Shown one piece after another: positions 10,091 through 20,481 of a stretch of 64,000 nt of DNA. The translations under genes and the position numbers were made by a program. The number at the start of each line of letters is the position of its first letter. Position 1 is the stretch's first letter. The notes under the pieces were generated by a model. That model saw only the letters and a list, made by a program, of their open reading frames with translations, was not told the DNA's origin and searched no databases. This stretch comes from Symbiodinium natans (lineage: Eukaryota; Sar; Dinophyceae; Suessiales; Symbiodiniaceae). The stretch lies in the NCBI GenBank assembly GCA_905221605.1, contig CAJNDS010000175.1, positions 1 through 64,000 of the forward strand. The letters run 5' to 3'.

Positions 10091-11470
10091 GTGATGCCCG
10101 GGTTGAAGAATCTCACAGTCGGTAAGCCGGAGGGCTTTGCGCAGGTTGGCTGGTTACTTTCAGGACGAAACTTCGCGCGCCAAACTAGTTTCTCCCTTGA
10201 AAGGAAAACGGCTTTGCTGCCGCTGGTGGGCACTTTTTGGCCTTACTGCTGTTCCTTGGTTCAAGACTTGGCTGGGCCTACGTGAGGGTTTGGGCATCCC
10301 TGAAGGCGAGGATTTTCCGTTGCTGGCCAGGCGGCGAGGAATCTTGATCATGCGCGCCCAGCGTGCTTGGAACGCTAACGCACAGCTGTAAATGCACGTG
10401 TTTTCGTGCTGTCCAGGTTTGGTGTTGAGGCTTTGCGCCGTTTGGGGTGTCACAAGGCTCCCCAGCATTCAATGTCTCTCTCCAGCCCTTCGCTCACGTG
10501 AGTCTGTCATTGAGGGCATCCGGCTTGGATGTTACATGCTCAGCATTTCCCGAACTGACCACTGATGAGGGAACCTGGGCCTGAGCTCGATGTGGAACCT
10601 TCTGAGCTCGTGCCGCCCTGGTCGGAGCTCGTGGCTCGTGGTCCAGGATCCTAATGCACAGACTTGTGGGAGGCACATAGCCTCGCGGAAGCTGCGTCGC
10701 CTTGCTGAGAGCGGGAACCAGACTCACCAGGGCAAGGGAAAAGTGGTACAGTACAGGAAAAGGAAAAGGGTCGTGCCCGTCACCACGCGTGGCTTCCCTA
10801 TCTGCTTTGATCACAACCTGGCTCGGTGCCAGCGGCCTGTTGCCAATGGCAATTGCGATCGAGGCCTACGCATCTGCTGTCAAAGGCTTCTTGAAGCGCG
10901 ATCATGTGTATACAAACTGCCCAAAGCATAGAAGGGACTAGGCCACGCCACGCAGGCTCATGTTACCGATGATAAGGATGCAGCGTAGCCTGGTGAGGAG
11001 CTTGTGATAACGAGGTCCCTGAAGAGGATCCTCTCCGGCCTGAGCCTCAGCGGCTCAGCGCCGTCGAAGAATAGCCCAAAATGTGACAGATGGATTCAGC
11101 AAATAGGAGCTACCGCGTTGAAACGCACACAATACTTTCAGTATACTAGCGTTCGTTCGGCCGGATTGCTGGTACGCCGTGAAGGAATTGTCGCGCAACG
11201 TGAAGTCACCAACGTTGGAGAGCCCGGCCAAGCTGAAACACCTGTTGAGGTGCATGGCCCCTGACATTGGTCGAAGAAAAGTACCCGCCTATGACCTATG
11301 ATAGGCATCGCTGCACCTCTTTCTAGACACCTACAGTTTTTAGATAGGGGCCTATGATCCGAGCCCTTGATTCTTCATCTCTTTCGCCATAGACCTCTAT
11401 GCATAGACCCGACCCCTACCTACGCCGCCGCCTTCGTTTGCCCCAGATAGACCTTACTTAGATGGGCCGT
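10091..11470 (+). pseudogene. Degenerate tyrosine recombinase, copy 3, with zinc-finger-like tail
   Basis: This copy keeps a segment absent from the other two. After the RKLRRLAESGNQTH region comes a Lys/Arg-rich stretch (RKRKR near 10755) and a Cys/His cluster of about 10800-10930 (ICFDHNLARCQRPVANGNCD, then ICC and a later C), which looks like a CCCH-type zinc finger. A further open stretch, 11004-11264, has no recognisable motif. The 5' recombinase part has small deletions relative to copies 1 and 2. The unit ends near 11470 with the same GCATAGACC...CTACCTACGCCGCC text. It is probably the most complete record of the element, but still broken. Confidence 0.5.
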
Positions 11471-12165
11471 GGGTTGGCTAATCAGTTAAGTAAGTTAAGA
11501 TGATTAAAAGTGAGACTTATAACTTTTAGCTAAACATGATAAAAACCACTAAATGGCACAACACGGTTGCCCAGATTCATCCACATTAACTTACTTCGAG
11601 GAGAAGAAACAAGGCCATGAGAACAGAAATTCGCCGGGGAAAACCATCCACGGCCCGGAATCTTTAAATGGTGAAGTGCGACATGGAAAGTGTTTTCAGG
11701 ATTGGAGAAAGGTTTGGCAGGCAAAAGCAGTGTCGGAATCCTTGATTTGAAGGCTAGAATGCGGCTAGAAAGTCATGCCAAGAGGGAAATGTGAAACTCG
11801 GCACCAGGCAAAACCGTGCTGAAGCAACAGCATGCACATTGAGCAGGCGAGCTTGTGTCATACTCACACAGATAAGACAAATGCATGACGTCAGCAGCTT
11901 TTGGTATTGCATGCAGCTGCTTCAACATGTTTATTGTCATCACCGCGGCGGTGGCATGCATGTAGCATGGTCCTGCGAAACCATGCTTGGAAGCATGACC
12001 TGCACCTTGATTGCAAGCCTGCGTGTGCGTGGTAAGTGGTTCTCCTGATTTTGGGGGGGCCTTGGGTGCCGAGTGTGCAGGCACATATAGCTGTGGCTCA
12101 GCCCGATGAACGGGAGACAAATGACAGAAAGCAGGAGTGCTTGCCTATTTTCGCACGAAAGCTGC
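11471..12165. other. No recognised gene
   Basis: Short open stretches occur on both strands but none shows repeated motifs, domains or convincing splice context. It could hold the 3' end of the minus-strand transposase relic that follows. Confidence 0.4.
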
Positions 12166-14103
12166 TCAACAACGATGGTGGTGAGGGATCAAAGTTCGGA
12201 GCCCGACACTGTCTTTGCAATGCATGACAGCAATCAAGATTTCGCTACTGTGTATAAGCACAGGCTCGTCCAGCGGGGTCCACAAGGCACTGTGTGTTTC
12301 GTGACTGTACACTTGCAGGGACCACAGGGCAACCAGCGACCACAGCCTGCCTTGCACAGAAGCATGAAACCAAACTTCGGCGCAATCCCACCCACCTCCT
12401 GCAAGGCGAAAATTCGTAGCAACCTGAAACTCCTCCTCGGGCACACCTGGAAACCACTGCTTGAGCAGTTCTCTCAGTTTGGCAGGTGGCTGTCTCGGTC
12501 TCTCCAAAGCGAGGGCGACCACTTCTTCGTACAAAGATCGTTCAAAAGCTGTGGTGTTCATTATGCTGCCAGCATACCTTGTAATGGTTTTGTGCTTTCT
12601 TTCCATGCTGAAGGTTGCAGGTAGCCTCTGATGTTTCTGAGCCAGTGCATCTTCCTGTTCACGTGTTTCTCCCAGTCTGCTGCAAACCATGACCTCATAC
12701 ATTCATCGGCTGCTTGTGTCAACTGCAATGGGCTAACATGTTCGGCATGTCCATGACAAGCTGCCTGAAGCAACTCTACCATGTGACTCATCTGGAGGAA
12801 TGCTCGGCATTGCGGTTCTAAGAAGCCATGGGCAAGGATGCATGTCCGAACAAAGTAGGCCAGCACTGGGTTCAAGGTCAGCATCTCACTTGCTGTTGTC
12901 TTGAATTTGTCGGCGTCTTTACACGACTTTATCCTCTTGTCAGCGAAGAGCGCTTCAGGTTTGTTGTTCCTGTGTGTTTCTCAACTCTGCCTTCTAACTC
13001 CTCTAGGCCCCTAGGCTCGAACTTGGGAGCGTGCAAACGTTTCCCTCCCGCCGCCCCATCTTTCATTTTAAAAGGGGGTGCCTGGGTTCGAAGAGCCCTG
13101 CCTGCGGTGGCCTTGCCTCAAGGCCTCTCAGCTGCCTGCGTGTCTCTTTGAACAGCCGACGCCTGAAGCAATACCGTGGAAAAAGAAGCGAGGGTTGCCT
13201 GCACTCGTCTTCTTCGCTGTTTCGAGTCTAGAGGTTGGTTGAGAAACTGCCCCAGTTTGATTTGGGCAATTGAAGCAGGCAAAGTCCACAGGTCCACGAA
13301 CTTCTCCAGGTCACCAAACACCGCACTGAAATCCTGTCCCTGGATGGTTTTCAGGAGGCGCCAGGTTGCCTCGTTCAGCGTGCCATTACTGAGGCAGCAA
13401 TGCATCCAATCATGCACGAACATTGCCACCGGTCGGATGACATTCCTCAGCAAGGGCTCTGAGAAGATGCACTCTGGACTGAATGTCCAGCCGGTGGCTT
13501 GCTGCCAAAGATTAAAGTCTTTGGCTGCACACCTTTGCTTCTGTTGCACGAGCCGAGACCAGGAATCTTCACCTTCTGCACATCTCTTGAGCAAAGTGTA
13601 GAAAGCACCTCCTTGCCGACAAACACCCTCGAGCAAGCTGAACACATTAAGCAGCATGAAAGTCGCAAGGCCACCTTCAGTGGTCTTTGCTTCGTGTTCC
13701 ACAAACAAAGGCCCGTAAGTATTGTATCTGGACAAGAACGACCTCGTGGCTTCCCTCATCTCTTTTGGGCCCGACATCTCGGGAACACCATGCTGGGAGA
13801 TATCTTTCAAGATACCATGCAAGGCACTTTTCGAGCAGAAAGGTGTAGCCCTTCGCAAGGAATGCAATCTTTGCAGCTTGCTTGGCCTCTCCATGGCTGA
13901 ACACAATTGGTTTCAGGCCTCCTAGCCTTAACAACAAATCTGCCCCTCAGATTATCAAAGCTTCGCACAAGCATGCACGTACTGTAATTCGTGCCACTTC
14001 TGCATAGTTTGAGCAATGCTTGCTTTGGGCGAGAGTGCATATCAGGACTCAGGAGCCAGGGCATGAGCACCATTGGCAGGTGCTGCAAACAACCAAACAA
14101 CAA
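12166..14103 (-). pseudogene. Transposase-like protein relic of a dinoflagellate-specific family
   Basis: Read on the minus strand from 14103 to 12166 there are several coding stretches. About 13906-13118 is one open frame of 262 codons containing FVHDWMHCCLSNGTLNEATW. About 12884-12640 leads into RKMHWLRNIR, and after a one-base frame change 12640-12166 gives LPATFSMERKHKTITRYAG and NTTAFERSLYEEV. I recall proteins in Symbiodinium with the order HDWMH ... HWLLHLP ... ERKHK ... FE, usually labelled as transposon-derived. The Asp/His/Trp text resembles the catalytic neighbourhood of some cut-and-paste transposases, but I cannot assign a superfamily. The frameshift near 12630 and the unclear joins at 13118/12884 suggest a dead copy, unless the joins are introns. 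Confidence 0.55.
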
Positions 14104-14164
14104 GGGCCTGCAGAGCTGCGACGCATCGAGACAAGTCCAGCTAGGAGGCCAGACTTGGCTGACG

Positions 14165-14265
14165 TTGGATGGGGTTCAGGGCTGAGGGTTTAGGGTTTTA
14201 GGGTTAAGGGTTCGTACGGTGTAGGAATCATTAGGTTGAGGGATTGTTAGGGTTCAGGGTTCATG
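14165..14265 (+). repeat. Short TTTAGGG-like tract
   Basis: GGGTTTAGGGTTTTAGGGTT and similar text lie between two minus-strand coding relics. Confidence 0.8.
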
Positions 14266-14269
14266 ATGG

Positions 14270-15810
14270 GTTCTTCTCTCTCGTGGCCCGGATCGTGAAG
14301 TGCTCCAGGATCCAAGAATGCTGCAGCTTTTGCTGCATCCTTCGGAGCAGCTTTTGCTGCAGGCTACCCACCCCTTCCCCGAGCTGGCTTCTCGCTCACT
14401 TCTTGCCAGTCTTCTTTCCACCCTTCTCGCCATTCTTCGCCACGTCGAGCTGCCTCTTCTCGTGCCATGCTTTCCATGCCTGTCTGCCAGGCAGCCGCAG
14501 GCCAGCATTTTGGCATTGAGCACACCCCGTGCTTGTGCCCCTGCGCCGTATGCACCCCAAGATGTTGGGCAGTCTGGGGTGCTTCCGAGCTTCTTTCTTC
14601 GCCTGAGGCTTTGGCTCAGACTGAACAGCTGCTGCAGGCCTCTTGAAGTTTTTTGTTTTGCCGGGCTTGCCTTTCTGAAGGCCCTAGCTTCCCGCTCTGC
14701 CAAGGGCCCAGCAGCAGTTGGCTGCTGCTGGTCCTGACTTTGCGCCGCCTGATTTGAGGGTTGCTGGTTTGCTGCCTCCATGGACTGCTGGGCCGCTGGC
14801 CTTGGGCTGGAGGCTGCTGAACAGCAGGCTCTGCTGCAGGGACTGGCCTCGTTGCCTCAAAAAGCAGAGGCGACACGGCCTGAGCAGAGGAGTGTGGCTG
14901 CTGCTGGGACAGCAACGAGGCTGTAGTGCAGTGGGGTGCTGCTGCTCGGGACTCCGGGAAGGTGCCGCCAGCCTGCCCGGCCGAACTGCCGGAGTCTAGA
15001 GTCCCCACTGTCTTCAGCAAGAACTTCTGCAGCAGCTGGTGGACAGGGTCATTGTCACCATCCGACATGGAGTTTTTGTTCTTCGGGTTCTTCTTTTGGT
15101 TCCAGGACAGCAAGCGTGATGTGCTTCGCACTGGTGTCTCGTGTTGCACACGGCTGCGAGACCTGCCAAGTCCTTCGGCACAGGCGGGTCGTTTTTGTCG
15201 TACGCGGCCTCCATGAAGCTGGCACCCAAGTCCTGGGGGGTGACACCGCTGGCCTTGTTTTTCACCTGGGTGTTCAGGAAGACCTTGTGGGGCTGCTCTG
15301 CTAAACGGTAGATGTCGTCGTAGCTTGGCGACACATTCAACCGCTGGATCTGGTGATGGACGATGATCGCTGTGGCCCACTTCTTTGTTTCTTTCCTTCA
15401 GTGAAGTCAAGCCACACCTCTTCAGCCTCTCGCTCACCACGACCGTTGCATCCCAGCTGCTGCAAGACTCCAACCGGGCCCAGTCTCGCTGCGACAAGTA
15501 GTTGAAGATCTGAACAAGGCTCTGAGGTTTGCTTGTCAAATGCACTTGGGATTGACAAGACAATGTGGGGCCCGCAGCATCGTCCAAAGCTTTCAGCAAG
15601 CTTTCCATACTGCTGGCTGACAGCTTCGAAGCATTTACTGCCTCTATCATGCTGCACAGCTGCTCTGCGGTCCACGAAGGATGGTGAACCATGCGATCTT
15701 GGAGCTGCCCGACTATCTTTGGCTCCAGGTCTGCACCTGGCCTAAGGGCCACCAGCCTCTCTATGGAAGCCATCTCCTGAATGAAGTCCTGTGCAGTCCA
15801 GCGAGCCATG
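14270..15810 (-). pseudogene. Recurrent dinoflagellate protein with two compensating frameshifts
   Basis: The likely start is ARWTAQDFIQEMASIERLVA just after a methionine near 15810. The frame is open to 14616. Between about 15385 and 15150 the conserved-looking text moves to another frame (KKWATAIIVHHQIQRLNVSP, then SYDDIYRLAEQ and NDPPVPKDLAGLAAVC). It then returns to the first frame (ETPVRSTSRLLSWNQKKNPK). Beyond that come Gln/Ser/Pro-rich low-complexity residues and, after another shift near 14700, a Lys/Arg-rich region. I recall close relatives in Symbiodinium upstream of the HDWMH-type transposase, so this and the previous feature may be one gene of a mobile element. No domain function is known to me. 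Confidence 0.5.
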
Positions 15811-16003
15811 ATCGCAGGAAGTGGAAAGAAAGCAGATATAAGTGAGAACATGCCATGACTGGACAACATAAGAACATGAGGTGTGCCTTACACGGACCCT
15901 ACTGCCCCTCAGTCGGTCAGAAGGCCTGCAGCATCCGAAAACAGCAGTGACAAACGAGCTTGTGGTACAAGACAGTGTCCTCATGCTTCGTGTGCGCCAG
16001 AGA

Positions 16004-16245
16004 CATGAAAGCACTGCCATACGTGCTGCATGACAACAGAAGAAGAAGAAAGCACTGCCATCAGTGCTGCAGTACCAACGAAGCACTGCATCGTTGCTGC
16101 ATGACTCATAGACCCGAAGCACTGCCATGAGTGCTGCATGACAAACGGAGCACTGCCATCAGTGCTGCATGACAAACGGAGCACTGCCACCAGTGCTGCA
16201 CGACCTAGACCCCCAAGCACTGTTATCAGTGCTGTGTGACCTGAA
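16004..16245. repeat. ~31-bp minisatellite of small perfect hairpins
   Basis: About seven units of the form AGCACTGCCATCAGTGCTGC followed by ATGACAAACGG. In the best units GCACTG and CAGTGC are exact complements around a four-base loop, so each unit can form a short stem. Units at 16144-16200 are the most regular. Confidence 0.93.
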
Positions 16246-16261
16246 GCACCTGAAGCCCACG

Positions 16262-16660
16262 GCCCTCTAAACCCTAAACCCTCAAACCAACTAAACCGCA
16301 AAGCTTCAAACCCGAAATAAACACTAAACCCTAAAATATAACGAAACCCTCAACCCTATAAACCCGAATCCGCAAAGAAAAGGATACCCCTATATAACCC
16401 CATGAACCCTTTGGCAACCCCAAGCCCTAAAAACTAAGCAAACCCTAAACCCCAAACCCCAGCCCTTTGGTCGCGGGTTGAGGGTTTAGGGTTTGGCTTG
16501 TGGTCTCTGAGCTGGGAAAAAGCCTGAAGGTTGGACAGCAAACCGGGTTAGGGTTTAGGGTTTATACTTCAGGCTTTAGGGTTCATGGTTTAGGGCAAAG
16601 CTCACGGCTCAGGATTCCGGGCTCAGGGAACCCTGTTTGGGGTTTAGGGTGCAGGGTTTA
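16262..16660. repeat. Mixed-orientation CCCTAAA/TTTAGGG-like DNA
   Basis: CCCTAAA-type words dominate from 16262 to 16460 and TTTAGGG-type words from 16480 to 16660, so orientation flips inside the tract. Confidence 0.88.
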
Positions 16661-17300
16661 GGGTTTTGGGCTTCCACTTCAAGGTTTGGGGTTTTGGGCT
16701 TAGCGTGTAACAGGACTCCTGGGTTTGCACTTCAAGCTCCGGGTTGTGGGTTTAGGATTAAGCAGACAGGACTTTGGGGCTTCCACTTCAAGCTTTGGGG
16801 TTTTAGGTTTCAGGTTTAAGCGCCCACGACTTTTGGGCTTCCACTTCAAATTTTGGGTTTTTGGGTTTAGGGTTTAAGCATACAGGACTTTTGGGCTTCA
16901 ACTTGAAGCTTTGGGGTTTTGGGTTTAGGGTGTAAGCAGACAGGGTTTTGGGTTTAGGGTGTAAGCAGACAGGATTTTTGGGCTTCAACTTGAAGCTTTG
17001 GGGTTTTGGGTTTAGGGTTTAAGCATACAGGACTTTTGGGCTTCAACTTGAAGCTTTGGGGTTTTGGGTTAAGGGTTTAAGCAGACAGGACTTTTGGGCT
17101 TCCACGTCAAGCTTTGGGGTTGTAGGTTTCAGGTATAGGCGCCCGGCTTCCACTTCAAGCTGTCGGGTTTGGGGTTTAGGGTTTAAGCACACAGGGCATT
17201 AGGCCTTCCACTTCAAGCTTTGGGGTTTTGGGTTTAGGGTTTAAGCATATAGGACTTATGGGCTTCAACTTGAAGCTTTGGGGTTTTGGGTTTACACAAG
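16660..17300 (+). repeat. ~57-bp minisatellite with TTTAGGG and a palindromic core
   Basis: About eleven diverged units of GGGCTTC(C/A)ACTT(C/G)AAGCTTTGGGG followed by TTTTGGGTTTAGGG and TTTAAGCAxACAGGACTT. In the CTTCAACTTGAAG variants the core is a near-perfect palindrome. Confidence 0.92.
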
Positions 17301-17324
17301 ACGTAAGATTCAGTAGCCCTCAAG

Positions 17325-17440
17325 GGCTAAACCGTAGACCCTAAACCCTAAACCCTATACCCTCAACCCTAAGGCCTGAACCCTAAACCCTAAGACTTAA
17401 ACCCTAAACCCCAAACACGAAACCCTAAAACAGGGTTTCT
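17325..17440 (-). repeat. CCCTAAA-like tract
   Basis: Repeated ACCCTAAACCCTAAACCC text with variants, lying between the minisatellite and the next minus-strand gene. From 17440 to 17690 there are only loose repeats of (A/G)GATGxCTxTGAACAA type and no gene. Confidence 0.85.
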
Positions 17441-18082
17441 GGTTCAGGGTACACGACACCAATAGTAAGTTGCACAGGAGCAACTGTGAACAGTAGACCC
17501 TGACGCCAAAGTTGTTCAGGAACATCTTTGCCTTACAGAACGGGCACCGGAGATGTTTATGAGCAACTCTTATGCCATAATCCTGCACCAAAGATGTCTT
17601 TGAACAACTTTGACACAACACTTTTACATCAAGGATGCCTATGAACAATTCTTCACACTGATACGCGTTGCAGTGGTTTCATGACGATCTTTACACAACT
17701 GGAGGCTGCCACTTTTTTTTGGTCGCGTCCGCTGCGTACACTTAATAGTTGTATTGAGGATCCACTCCCCGCCGGGCCATGTACGCGAGGTGGTCCTTCA
17801 AACGCGTCTCGAACTGCACGTCGTAGTTGCTGAATGCCCTGCTTAAGTGCTCCAAGCGATCCCAGTCTTTCGTATGCCAGGCACCAATGGCCGCAACGAG
17901 CCGGATTGCAGTTTCGTACTCCAGCGCTCAAACTCGAAGTCCCCAGCTGCCTGGCTAGACGAAGATCCCGAGCCCACCGTCCGCTGCCTCTTCGCAGGGG
18001 GTCCAGCAAGGGATGCAGCAGGGGGTGCGGGAGGCCGGTTGATGTTGTACTTGAGGAACAGGTCTTCCTCGACCTCGGAGAC

Positions 18083-18365
18083 CTGCTCCGGGTATGTGCC
18101 CCAAACCCGAGGGGCTCTAAACCCAGACCCCTCAACCCTAAACCCTAAACCCTAGACCCTAAGCCTTACCCTAAAACCCTAAACCCTTAACCCTAGACCC
18201 GAGACCCTAAGCCTTACCCTTAAACCCTAGACCCTAGACCCTGAACCCTGAACCCTAAACCCTAAACCCTAGACCCTAGACCCTGAACCCCAGACCCTAA
18301 ACCCTTAACCCGAAACCCGAAACTCTAGAGCCGAAACCCGAAACCCGTGAGCCACCCTTTCGGGC
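18083..18365 (-). repeat. Intron made of CCCTAAA-like repeats
   Basis: On the minus strand the upstream exon ends in GCACAG, the intron opens GCCCGAAAGG and closes GGAGCAG, and the downstream exon begins GTCTCCGAGG. The joined reading is QQQAQ-VSEVEED with no frame change. The donor is GC, which dinoflagellates use. Nearly all the intron is TTTAGGG-type repeat. Confidence 0.6.
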
Positions 18366-18599
18366 CTGTGCCTGCTGCTGCAAAGACTCCTGCTCCTGCT
18401 TAAGCCTCATCTCCGTCATCTGCCGGGCCGCTGCCTGCTGCTGCATGGACCCCTGCTCCTGCTTGAGCCTCATCTCCATCATCTGCTGGTGGTGCTCCTT
18501 CTGCAGCGAACAGGATCAAGACTCTGGTCCCACCCCGGGCCACACGTAGTCGCCTTGGGATCTGAGCACACTGGCCAGTGCTCTGCTGTCCTTCAGGGT

Positions 18600-18660
18600 G
18601 TGGGGTTTAAGGCTTAGGGTTTTTCAGGTTTAGGGTCTAGAGTTCACGGCTAAAACCAAT
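18600..18660 (-). repeat. Short TTTAGGG-like tract, probably another intron
   Basis: This lies between the YPTLF-repeat exon and the DSRALASVLRS exon of the gene above. Splice sites could not be fixed. Confidence 0.5.
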
Positions 18661-19028
18661 CCACAGGGAGTCCTGATCCCGCTCAGTGGGTTGGTGGAAC
18701 AGCGTCGGGTAGCTCGCAGCCACAGGGAGTCCTGATCCCGCTGCAGCCGCAGGCTCCCGAGCAGGTTGTTGCTGGAACAGCGTCGGGTAGGTCGCAGCCC
18801 CGGGGAGTCCTGATCCTGCTGCAGCCGCAGGCTCTGGAGCAGTTGGTTGCTCGAACAGTGTCGGGTAGCTCGCAGCTGCCCGTTCCCACCACGTTTGCTG
18901 CTCGCGTGTGAGCTCCTGAAACCACTGCTGCCATTCTGTCTGATCTGCTCCCTAGTCCAGCTTTGTTCTTCCGTCGAGAGATGCAAGAACTCCCAGTACT
19001 TCACACCAGGATGCTGGGGACCGGCCAT

Positions 19029-19380
19029 CTTCACAAGCTCTAGCACAACGACCTGGACTAGCATGTGCCATGGTCACACATGCAGCATACCGCTGCACAT
19101 GCCTTCTACCTGTGCAGGTTGCCGAACCTGAACATGACGTTCACTCAATGCACAGAACCCATGCATGAAAACATTCTGGAACTACGGCCCCTGCATCTTG
19201 AGGCGGCGCGGGCACGTACAGAATCATTGGACCTTGCTATCACGCAGCACAGAAGCTAGACCCGACCCTGACATGCATCATGAAGCCCTGCAAGGCAGTA
19301 CTGCAGGAAGCTGTTTCACGAACCCTGGGAAGCCCTGCCAAGAGCATGCAGAAGTTCAGGGGGAAGCTTTTGGATGCCAC
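19029..19380. other. No recognised feature
   Basis: An upstream flank of the minus-strand gene starting at 19028. I see no spliced-leader relic and no promoter element. Confidence 0.4.
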
Positions 19381-19382
19381 AG

Positions 19383-19385
19383 ACC

Positions 19386-19452
<67 letters not shown>

Positions 19453-19678
19453 ACGCTCAACCCTCAACCCCCCCAAACCCTAAACCCTAAACCCTAACCC
19501 CAAAACCCCAAACCCTAAACCCTAAACCCTAAACCCTAAACCCTAAACCCTAAACCCTAAACCCTAAACCCTAAACCTAAACCCTAACCCCTAAACCCCA
19601 AACCCCTAAACCCCTAAACCCCTGCACCCCAAACCCTAAACCCTAAACCCTAAACCCTAAACCTAAACCCTAATGCTG
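19383..19678 (-). repeat. Interstitial telomere-like array (CCCTCAA)n then (CCCTAAA)n
   Basis: About twelve CCCTCAA units (19383-19470) pass into a run of mostly perfect CCCTAAA units (19480-19675) with a few CCCCTAAA and CCCCAAA variants. TTTAGGG is the Arabidopsis-type telomere repeat and is also reported for dinoflagellates. Unique coding-like DNA lies on both sides, so this is internal. Confidence 0.96.
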
Positions 19679-19755
19679 CATGTAGCCTGCGTACGAACAC
19701 TGCAGAATGCGAGCTTCTAATGTTTTCCTACTCTAGATGCAGGCATCCTCGCAAC

Positions 19756-20128
19756 TCACTCCGAACGCTCGCTCGGCTCATCGGAGTCGGCTTTCTTCTC
19801 AAGGACCCTACGTTTCTTGTAACGGCGCTTGTCGTCCGGATCGGCATCCTTCACAGAAGCTGCTGAAATGCAGTTTAGACCACAACAAGCAAAAACATGC
19901 AGCTACATTACATACGAGTCCTCAGTGATCTTTGTGAACACAATCTGCAAGATCTCAGGCTCCAAACGAACCAAGAGGTCGGTGCTCACCTTGTGTTTCG
20001 GCTGCACTCCGATTTGTGGGTTGGACCTTGAGGTATTTCACCTCCCCAATCTCCACGATCAAATCGCCCGGCACCACCACATGCCGACCTTGCCATGTAA
20101 GGCTTGTGCAGGTGCCGATGGTCACCAT
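19756..20128 (-). CDS. Small basic/acidic two-exon protein, apparently intact
   Basis: The reading starts at ATG 20128 (MVTIGTCTSLTWQGRHVVVP), runs to 19990, and continues from 19862 to a TGA at 19756-19758. That is 139 plus 107 coding bases, giving 81 residues in one frame. The intron (19863-19989, 127 bases) has a classical AAG|GTGAGC donor and a TTTCAG acceptor. The first half is hydrophobic/beta-like (GDLIVEIGEVKYLKVQ). The second exon gives ASVKDADPDDKRRYKKRRVL, a strongly basic patch that could serve nuclear import, and ends with acidic/Ser residues (DSDEPSERSE). I recall similar tails in Symbiodinium proteins without a known role. An upstream exon cannot be excluded. It lies between two decayed minus-strand genes. 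Confidence 0.6.
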
Positions 20129-20315
20129 GGTCTCCAGCGGCTCAAGAAAAAAGCAACAGCCTGAAAGAGCCTGCTTGAACACTCAGCTGAGGAACGACAC
20201 AGCACACCCATGCAGGATCCCCAACGAAAAAGCACATTTGTGCTGTTCCCCAAGCAAGCAACAGCAGTTCGTTGCTACATCAACACACGGACACAAACAC
20301 AGAGACACACAGAAA

Positions 20316-20392
20316 TAGGGTTTAGGGTTTAGGGTTTAGGGATGAGGGTTTAGGGTTGAGGGTGTAGGGTTTAGGGTTTAGGGTTTGATGCC
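20316..20392 (+). repeat. TTTAGGG-like tract
   Basis: About nine TTTAGGG-type words separate the 81-residue gene from the longer minus-strand reading frame. Short CA/GA runs (20280-20315) precede it. Confidence 0.92.
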
Positions 20393-20481
20393 GTGCTGGC
20401 ACATCAAAAGACTCAGTCGTAGCAAGATCAGGCGCCCCAACAGCGCCATGAGCATCGCGATGAGACTAGTGACGATGGCGA

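Larger units (their letters stand above)
17742..19028 (-). pseudogene. Recurrent dinoflagellate protein, multi-exon, frameshifted
   Basis: The minus-strand start is ATG at 19028 (MAGPQHPGVKYWEFLHLSTE). A one-base shift near 18953 leads to QTEWQQWFQELTREQQTWWE and three ~24-residue repeats ending YPTLFEQ/YPTLFQQ/YPTLFHQ. Downstream segments are DSRALASVLRSQGDYVWPG, then two copies of MxEMRLKQEQxSxQQQA with coiled-coil potential, then VSEVEEDLFLKYNINRPPAP and a Lys/Arg patch AKRQRT. After a second shift near 17930 comes HLSRAFSNYDVQFETRLKDH, ending VDPQYNY and a stop at 17742. The long intron 18083-18365 is described separately. I recall this protein pattern in Symbiodinium but know no function. 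Two frameshifts and an in-frame stop near 18515 point to decay or unrecognised introns. Confidence 0.55.

Noticed and set aside
19383-19678. A chromosome end (true telomere)
   Set aside because: The array is flanked on both sides by unrelated coding-like DNA, contains many variant units and is only ~300 bp long.
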